10,324 nucleotides of DNA, taken from positions 1 to 10,324 of the forward strand of contig JAEOSV010000104.1 in NCBI GenBank assembly GCA_016840185.1. Direction: 5' to 3'. Positions 6,426-10,324 of the stretch are shown here, piece by piece. The first letter of the stretch is position 1; every line of letters starts with the position of its first letter. The stretch comes from Candidatus Hermodarchaeota archaeon (lineage in GTDB: Archaea > Asgardarchaeota > Hermodarchaeia > Hermodarchaeales > Hermodarchaeaceae). The position numbers were made by a program, and so were the translations under genes. Under the pieces are notes generated by a model, which worked only from the letters and a program-made list of their open reading frames with translations, was not told where the DNA came from and did no database searches.

Positions 6426-6506
6426 AATATAAAACAGCCACCATTAAGCCCGTCATGTTTGATAGCGTTCTGGTTGGGTGTTGTAATTTTCTTTTAAGAA
6501 AATAAA

Positions 6507-6518
6507 AATAATTATAAA
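6507..6518 (+). promoter_or_regulatory. Candidate promoter for the grpE-dnaK-dnaJ cluster or a leader RNA
   Basis: The AT-rich block 6484-6520 ends in AATAATTATAAAG. A TATA box centred near 6512 predicts a transcript start near 6538, which is right where the string of hairpins begins (6541). An alternative box, ACTATATTT (6671-6679), would start near 6702. No CIRCE-like or other heat-shock repressor palindrome is recognised. Confidence 0.45.
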
Positions 6519-6537
6519 GTCTCGTTGGACGACAAAC

Positions 6538-6743
6538 ACAGAACACATTCCTTCCGTGTTCAGGTGGACCAAACTTAAGCAGCTCCGAAAGTCTTTTATT
6601 GTCAATTCGGATTTTCGTGGGCTGCTGGACCACCCGAGGAGGGTCTAGAATCTCTTCGCTATGATTCTGGACTATATTTGGGAATCGGGTAACAGCAGCC
6701 ACATCTCAGTTCGGCAGTGATTTGCTGCTGCGAGAACACCCTT
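6538..6743 (+). ncRNA. Structured 5' leader or independent small RNA upstream of grpE
   Basis: The gene-free stretch 6413-6760 holds no convincing ORF, but on the plus strand four hairpins can form in a row. H1 pairs 6541-6546 with 6556-6561 (6 bp, loop ATTCCTTCC). H2 pairs 6578-6591 with 6612-6626 (14 bp, single T bulge at 6618). GGTGG 6563-6567 can pair with CCACC 6630-6634 and encloses H2. H3 pairs 6642-6652 with 6663-6673 (11 bp, two G-U). H4 pairs 6693-6699 with 6724-6730 (7 bp). The Shine-Dalgarno motif of grpE follows at 6745-6752. It matches no riboswitch, SRP RNA, RNase P RNA or tRNA that I recognise. It may be the grpE leader with a regulatory fold, or a separate RNA. Confidence 0.5.
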
Positions 6744-6760
6744 CAAGGAGGATTCGGTTA

Positions 6761-7387
6761 ATGATAGAAGAACCGCGTAAGACAGGCGAAGCGCCTAAAA
6801 CCGATGAAGAGGAGATAAGGCAAGCTGAAAGTCCACAACCAGCTGAATCAACAGCTAAACAAGTGGGCAAACCCAAGAAACTGACGAAAAAGCAACTAGA
6901 GAAGTCCTTAGAAGAAGCGCAGGCGCAGGTAACCAAATTCAAGACCCAACTCGCTTATGTGCAAGCAGATCATGAAAATTATGTCAAGTCCATGGAGCGT
7001 CGTGAAGCAAGTCTTCGACTTCAGTCGAATCGTGATCTGATTCTAACACTTTTGCCAGTCTTAGATGATTTAGAACGGGCACAACTCATGATCCCTCGGA
7101 TTGAAGCGAATGAGCCCTTCATTGAAGGCCTTACAATGTTGTCAGAGAATTTTAAGTCCGCCTTGACGCAGGCAGGTGTCACCCGAATCGAATGTGAGGG
7201 AGAGTTGTTTGACCCCTTACGCCATGAAGCGGTCATACGAGAAGAATCCACTAAAGTACCTCCGAACACCGTGATTGAGGAATTACGAAAAGGCTACGTA
7301 CTCAAGGGTATCCTGCTTAGACCTAGTATGGTGAAAATCGCAGTTTCCCCCACTCCACCCCCTAAATCAGAACAAAAGCTTGAATAA
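6761..7387 (+). CDS. grpE: GrpE nucleotide exchange factor of DnaK
   Basis: The protein has 208 residues and is the co-chaperone that releases ADP from DnaK. Residues 1-40 are an acidic and Lys/Pro-rich disordered tail. About 41-100 form the long dimerising coiled coil, followed by a four-helix-bundle segment. The C-terminal beta head contains LFDPLRHEAV (149-158) and GYVLKGILLRPSMVKIAVS (178-196), the GrpE signature. The start is ATG 6761 because the strong motif AAGGAGGA (6745-6752) sits 8 bases before it. An in-frame TTG at 6722 lacks such a site. It is the first gene of grpE-dnaK-dnaJ, with 72 bases to dnaK. In archaea this set is generally regarded as acquired from bacteria; here its base composition is not different from the neighbours by eye. 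Confidence 0.96.
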   Translation: MIEEPRKTGEAPKTDEEEIRQAESPQPAESTAKQVGKPKKLTKKQLEKSLEEAQAQVTKFKTQLAYVQADHENYVKSMERREASLRLQSNRDLILTLLPVLDDLERAQLMIPRIEANEPFIEGLTMLSENFKSALTQAGVTRIECEGELFDPLRHEAVIREESTKVPPNTVIEELRKGYVLKGILLRPSMVKIAVSPTPPPKSEQKLE

Positions 7388-7459
7388 GCAAATGACTCTA
7401 CAACCAACACACTAAATAAAAAATAATGTATGACGATTGAATTTATGAGTTGAAAGAAA

Positions 7460-9361
7460 ATGGCGAAAATTATTGGTATAGACCTGGGAACCAGCAACTC
7501 CGCTGCTGCAGTGATGCGCGGAGATCGCCCTGTTATCATTCCCAGCGCTGAAGGACCAACCGTTTCTGGGAAAGCCTTTCCCTCCTATGTTGCTATTACT
7601 GAAGATGGTAATCGGCTAGTTGGTGAACCAGCTCGCCGACAGGCTGTAGCAAATCCTGAAGGCACAGTGACAGCTGTCAAACGGAAAATGGGTACCCGGA
7701 AAAAAATTAAGATTCATGATAAGACCTTCACTCCTGAAGAAGTCTCTTCGTTCATTCTTCGGAAAATCAAGACCGACGCCGAAGCCTTTCTCGGTGAACC
7801 TGTGACACAAGTTGTAATTACCGTTCCGGCGTACTTCAATGACAACCAGCGACAGGCTACGAAGGATGCTGGTGAACTAGCGGGGCTTGAAGTCGTTCGA
7901 CTCATCAACGAACCCACAGCCGCATCACTAGCTTATGGTATTGATAAACTCGATAAAGACTTACGCATTCTCGTTTTCGATTTCGGTGGCGGAACATTAG
8001 ACGTAACCATCATGGAATTTGGCCCAGACCCTGATACAGGAAGTGGACTTTTCCAAGTTATCTCCACCGCAGGAGATACTCAACTTGGTGGAACAGACAT
8101 GGATCTGGCCATTGCTGAATGGTTAGCCGCTGAATTCAAAGGTGAACACGGCATGAACCTCCAAGACGATCCCACCGCCTGGCGACGTCTTCTGGAAGCC
8201 GCTGAAAAAGCGAAGATTGAACTGTCCAATGTCATTGAATCTGAAATCAACTTACCCTACCTCACTGCGGATAAAGGTGGACCAAAACACATCCAACGTA
8301 AACTTTCCAGAGCAAAACTTGAGGACCTCATCCGGGACATTGTGAACCGCTGTGATGGTCCCATGCGTCAAGCCATTGGCGACGCAAAGTTACGCCCGAA
8401 TGAGGTTGAAAAAATCATCCTTATCGGTGGACCCACCCGTATGCCCATTGTTCGACAGTATGTTGAGAAGTTCATTGGCAAGAAAGCAGAGCGGGGTGTT
8501 GATCCTATGGAAGCTGTTGCCCTCGGAGCTGCAATTCAGGGTGGTGTCATCACTGGAGATGTCAAGGACCTCCTTCTCTTGGATGTTACACCGTTATCTC
8601 TTGGCGTCGAAACAAAAGGAGACATCATGACACCGATCATCGAACGAAACACTACAATTCCCGTGGAACGAAGCCAAATCTTCAGCACGGCTGCAGACAT
8701 GCAAACCGTTGTCACAATTCATGTCTTGCAGGGAGAACGGTCGAGAGCTAGTCAAAACATCTCTTTAGGTCAATTCAATCTCACGGGCATTCCTCCCGCA
8801 CCCATGGGTGTCCCTCAAATCGAGGTCACCTTCGACATTGATGTTAACGGAATTCTTCACGTAAAAGCCAAAGACCTTGGTACCGGTAATGAACAAAAAA
8901 TCACCATATCCGCTTCGACCAAACTCACTGATAACCAGAAGGACCGCATGGTTGCTGATTCTGAAAAATACGAAGAAGAAGACAAACGTTACCGCGAAGA
9001 GGTTGAAGAACTGAATAAAGCCGAATCATTGGTATATTCTGCCCGAAAGACAATCAAAGAACTGGGTGACAAAATCAGCGACGACGACAAACAGAAAATC
9101 GAAGAAGCCGCAAACCGCCTTGAAAAAGCAGTGCAAGACAAGGATTTAGCGACAGCGAAACATGAAATGGAAGCCCTCACTGATATCTTGCAAGGCGTTG
9201 GAACCGCTGTTTATCAGCAGGTTGCAGAGGAACAGGCCAGAGCACAAGCCCAAGAAGGTGTACCGGATGAGTCTGCAGAGCCTGAGAAGGAAACAAAGAA
9301 AGGCAAAGAAAAAGTCGTTGATGCTGATTATGAGGTTGTCGACGACGAAGACAAAAAGTAA
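7460..9361 (+). CDS. dnaK: Hsp70 chaperone DnaK
   Basis: The complete protein has 633 residues. The ATPase domain (1 to about 365) shows phosphate-1 IDLGTSNS (6-13), phosphate-2 [11 protein letters not shown] (172-182) and the adenosine motif [11 protein letters not shown] (319-329). The linker DLLLLDVTP leads to the substrate-binding beta domain ([13 protein letters not shown] onward). The helical lid follows, then a charged tail that ends EVVDDEDKK. It binds exposed hydrophobic peptide segments in an ATP-driven cycle with DnaJ and GrpE. Between KRKMG and the [11 protein letters not shown] motif it lacks the roughly 23-25 residue insertion of proteobacterial DnaK, as in Gram-positive and archaeal homologues. 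The start ATG 7460 has only a weak GA-rich upstream region. The gap of 72 bases after grpE includes AT-rich AAATAAAAAATAATG, which could be a second promoter. Confidence 0.98.
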   Translation: MAKIIGIDLGTSNSAAAVMRGDRPVIIPSAEGPTVSGKAFPSYVAITEDGNRLVGEPARRQAVANPEGTVTAVKRKMGTRKKIKIHDKTFTPEEVSSFILRKIKTDAEAFLGEPVTQVVITVPAYFNDNQRQATKDAGELAGLEVVRLINEPTAASLAYGIDKLDKDLRILVFDFGGGTLDVTIMEFGPDPDTGSGLFQVISTAGDTQLGGTDMDLAIAEWLAAEFKGEHGMNLQDDPTAWRRLLEAAEKAKIELSNVIESEINLPYLTADKGGPKHIQRKLSRAKLEDLIRDIVNRCDGPMRQAIGDAKLRPNEVEKIILIGGPTRMPIVRQYVEKFIGKKAERGVDPMEAVALGAAIQGGVITGDVKDLLLLDVTPLSLGVETKGDIMTPIIERNTTIPVERSQIFSTAADMQTVVTIHVLQGERSRASQNISLGQFNLTGIPPAPMGVPQIEVTFDIDVNGILHVKAKDLGTGNEQKITISASTKLTDNQKDRMVADSEKYEEEDKRYREEVEELNKAESLVYSARKTIKELGDKISDDDKQKIEEAANRLEKAVQDKDLATAKHEMEALTDILQGVGTAVYQQVAEEQARAQAQEGVPDESAEPEKETKKGKEKVVDADYEVVDDEDKK

Positions 9362-9416
9362 CCCAGAAGAAATAAAAGCACAGTTTAGATTCGGTTACGC
9401 ATTACGGTGAGTTCGC

Positions 9417-10324
9417 GTGAGTTATGGTAGCAATCAAAAACGGGATTACTACGAAGTCCTTGGTGTAGACCGGAAAGCTACTAAAGAAGAAATTCGGAAA
9501 TCCTACCGGAAACTCGCGTTAAAATATCACCCAGACCGGAACAAGGAACCAGATGCAGCCGACAAGTTCAAGGAAGTCTCCGAAGCATACGCAATTCTTT
9601 CAGATGACAATAAGCGAATGCAGTATGATCAGTTTGGCCATGCAGGAATCAGTGGTCGATACAGTGCCGAAGATATCTTTGGAGGGATAAATTTTGAAGA
9701 CATTCTTCGTGGTTTCGGACTAGGCGGAGGACTCGGCGGCGTCGGGAGTGTCTTCGACTTCCTCATGGGTCGCAGAGGTAGACGAGCGACAGGCCGTGAT
9801 CAAGCCATTGACTTGCGTTTTGACATGAAAATTACTCTTGAAGAGGCAGCCAAGGGCTTTGAAAAGGAAATCACTGTGAAACGCGACGAGCAATGTCCGA
9901 AATGTGGAGGATCTGGGGGAGAACCAGGAACCTCCTTGAATACCTGTCCTCGGTGTCGAGGTGGCGGGGAACTTCGTCAAGTTCAGCAGACCATGTTTGG
10001 GCAAGTGATTCGTGTTGCGACTTGCCCTCAATGTAATGGCCGAGGACAAACTGTTGAAACCCCCTGCTCTGAATGCAAGGGCAAACGAACTGTCAAGGAA
10101 AAACGGAGCCTTCGTGTTCAAATCCCACCCGGAGTTGAATCGGGTTCCATGCTTCGGCTAAAAAATCAAGGAGCGTCACACAGCGGAGGGCGTCCAGGTG
10201 ATCTGTACGTTGTTGTCCATGTTCGATCTCATAAAACCTTCCAGCGAGTGGGCGATGATATTGTTTTAGAGCTACCTATAACGATAACACAGGCGACTTT
10301 GGGAGCTGAAATCGAAGTCCCTAC
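9417..10324 (+). CDS. dnaJ: Hsp40 co-chaperone DnaJ, N-terminal 302 codons, cut by window edge
   Basis: The frame opens at GTG 9417, preceded by GGTGAG (9406-9411) with 5 bases spacing, and continues past the right edge. The J domain (about 10-75) has the HPD triad at 38-40 that stimulates DnaK ATPase. A Gly/Phe-rich region (about 77-123) includes [18 protein letters not shown]. The Cys-rich domain carries four CxxCxGxG-type repeats: [24 protein letters not shown] and CSECKGKR, which bind two zinc ions. The fourth repeat ends in KR rather than G. The C-terminal peptide-binding domain begins ([24 protein letters not shown]) but is incomplete. This is a type I DnaJ. It is 55 bases after dnaK and should share its transcript. 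Confidence 0.97.
   Translation, partial: MSYGSNQKRDYYEVLGVDRKATKEEIRKSYRKLALKYHPDRNKEPDAADKFKEVSEAYAILSDDNKRMQYDQFGHAGISGRYSAEDIFGGINFEDILRGFGLGGGLGGVGSVFDFLMGRRGRRATGRDQAIDLRFDMKITLEEAAKGFEKEITVKRDEQCPKCGGSGGEPGTSLNTCPRCRGGGELRQVQQTMFGQVIRVATCPQCNGRGQTVETPCSECKGKRTVKEKRSLRVQIPPGVESGSMLRLKNQGASHSGGRPGDLYVVVHVRSHKTFQRVGDDIVLELPITITQATLGAEIEVP

Noticed and set aside
6455..6505. 16-codon plus-strand ORF (starts MFDSVLVGCC) about 26 bases after a TATA-like TTTATAATATAAAA
   Set aside because: The spacing would suit a leaderless peptide, but the ORF is very short and the AT-rich block is equally explained as the end of the thioredoxin transcript.
6526..6672. Four copies of TGGAC (6526, 6565, 6626, 6668)
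   Set aside because: Five-base repeats with irregular spacing are expected by chance and the last two are partly used in hairpin arms.
6376..6702. 108-codon minus-strand open frame over the gene-free stretch before grpE
   Set aside because: It overlaps the thioredoxin 3' end, has no recognisable motif or ribosome site, and lies over the hairpin region, where the inverted repeats explain the sequence better.
6722..6760. Upstream TTG start for grpE adding 13 residues
   Set aside because: It has no Shine-Dalgarno motif and overlaps the H4 arm. ATG 6761 has AAGGAGGA at ideal spacing.
6520..6760. Possible SRP RNA, RNase P RNA or tRNA in the region before grpE
   Set aside because: I could not find the SRP helix 8 motif, the RNase P conserved core or a tRNA T-loop. 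A class could not be assigned, so it is kept as an unassigned structured RNA.
9720..10121. 133-codon minus-strand open frame
   Set aside because: It is antisense to the well-supported DnaJ Gly/Phe and zinc-finger coding sequence.
1..10324. CRISPR array, insertion sequence or prophage signs
   Set aside because: No regularly spaced repeats, transposase or integrase motifs or terminal repeats were seen. Gene content is housekeeping.

Overview
The window reads as a stretch of archaeal chromosome of moderate GC content. Archaeal signs are AT-rich TATA-like boxes about 25 bases before several starts, one gene that looks leaderless, a TrmB-like winged-helix regulator, a thioredoxin with a PDCD5-like N-terminus, a DnaK lacking the insertion typical of Gram-negative DnaK, and a small archaeal-style Cys-rich zinc-ribbon protein beside feoB. 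The lineage cannot be fixed from the sequence. An uncultured Asgard- or Thermoplasmata-like archaeon is possible, but that is inference.

Minus-strand half (1-5091). From right to left there is an AlkA/OGG-type DNA glycosylase with its own promoter. Next comes an iron-uptake operon: a DtxR-family repressor with a C-terminal FeoA-like domain, then FeoB with an unusual Arg-rich insertion in its G domain, then a 49-residue Cys-rich zinc-ribbon protein. The DtxR gene is preceded by a perfect inverted repeat of the DtxR/IdeR type that overlaps its TATA box, so the operon is probably autoregulated by metal. The Feo operon ends in a hairpin. It is followed by the first 268 codons of a secreted M1-family metallopeptidase, which runs off the left edge.

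Plus-strand half (5266-10324). A TrmB-like winged-helix regulator is divergent from the glycosylase. Then comes a two-gene redox unit whose reading frames overlap by 4 bases: a small double-spanning membrane protein carrying CxxC and CxxxxC cysteine pairs, and a thioredoxin. After a gene-free stretch of about 350 bases, which can fold into consecutive strong hairpins, comes the complete Hsp70 chaperone cluster grpE-dnaK-dnaJ. dnaJ is cut by the right edge.

Functionally the window combines regulated ferrous iron import, base-excision repair, thiol redox control and protein folding. The least explained parts are the structured leader before grpE, the CPFC membrane protein coupled to thioredoxin, the FeoB insertion and the tiny Cys-rich protein of the Feo operon.
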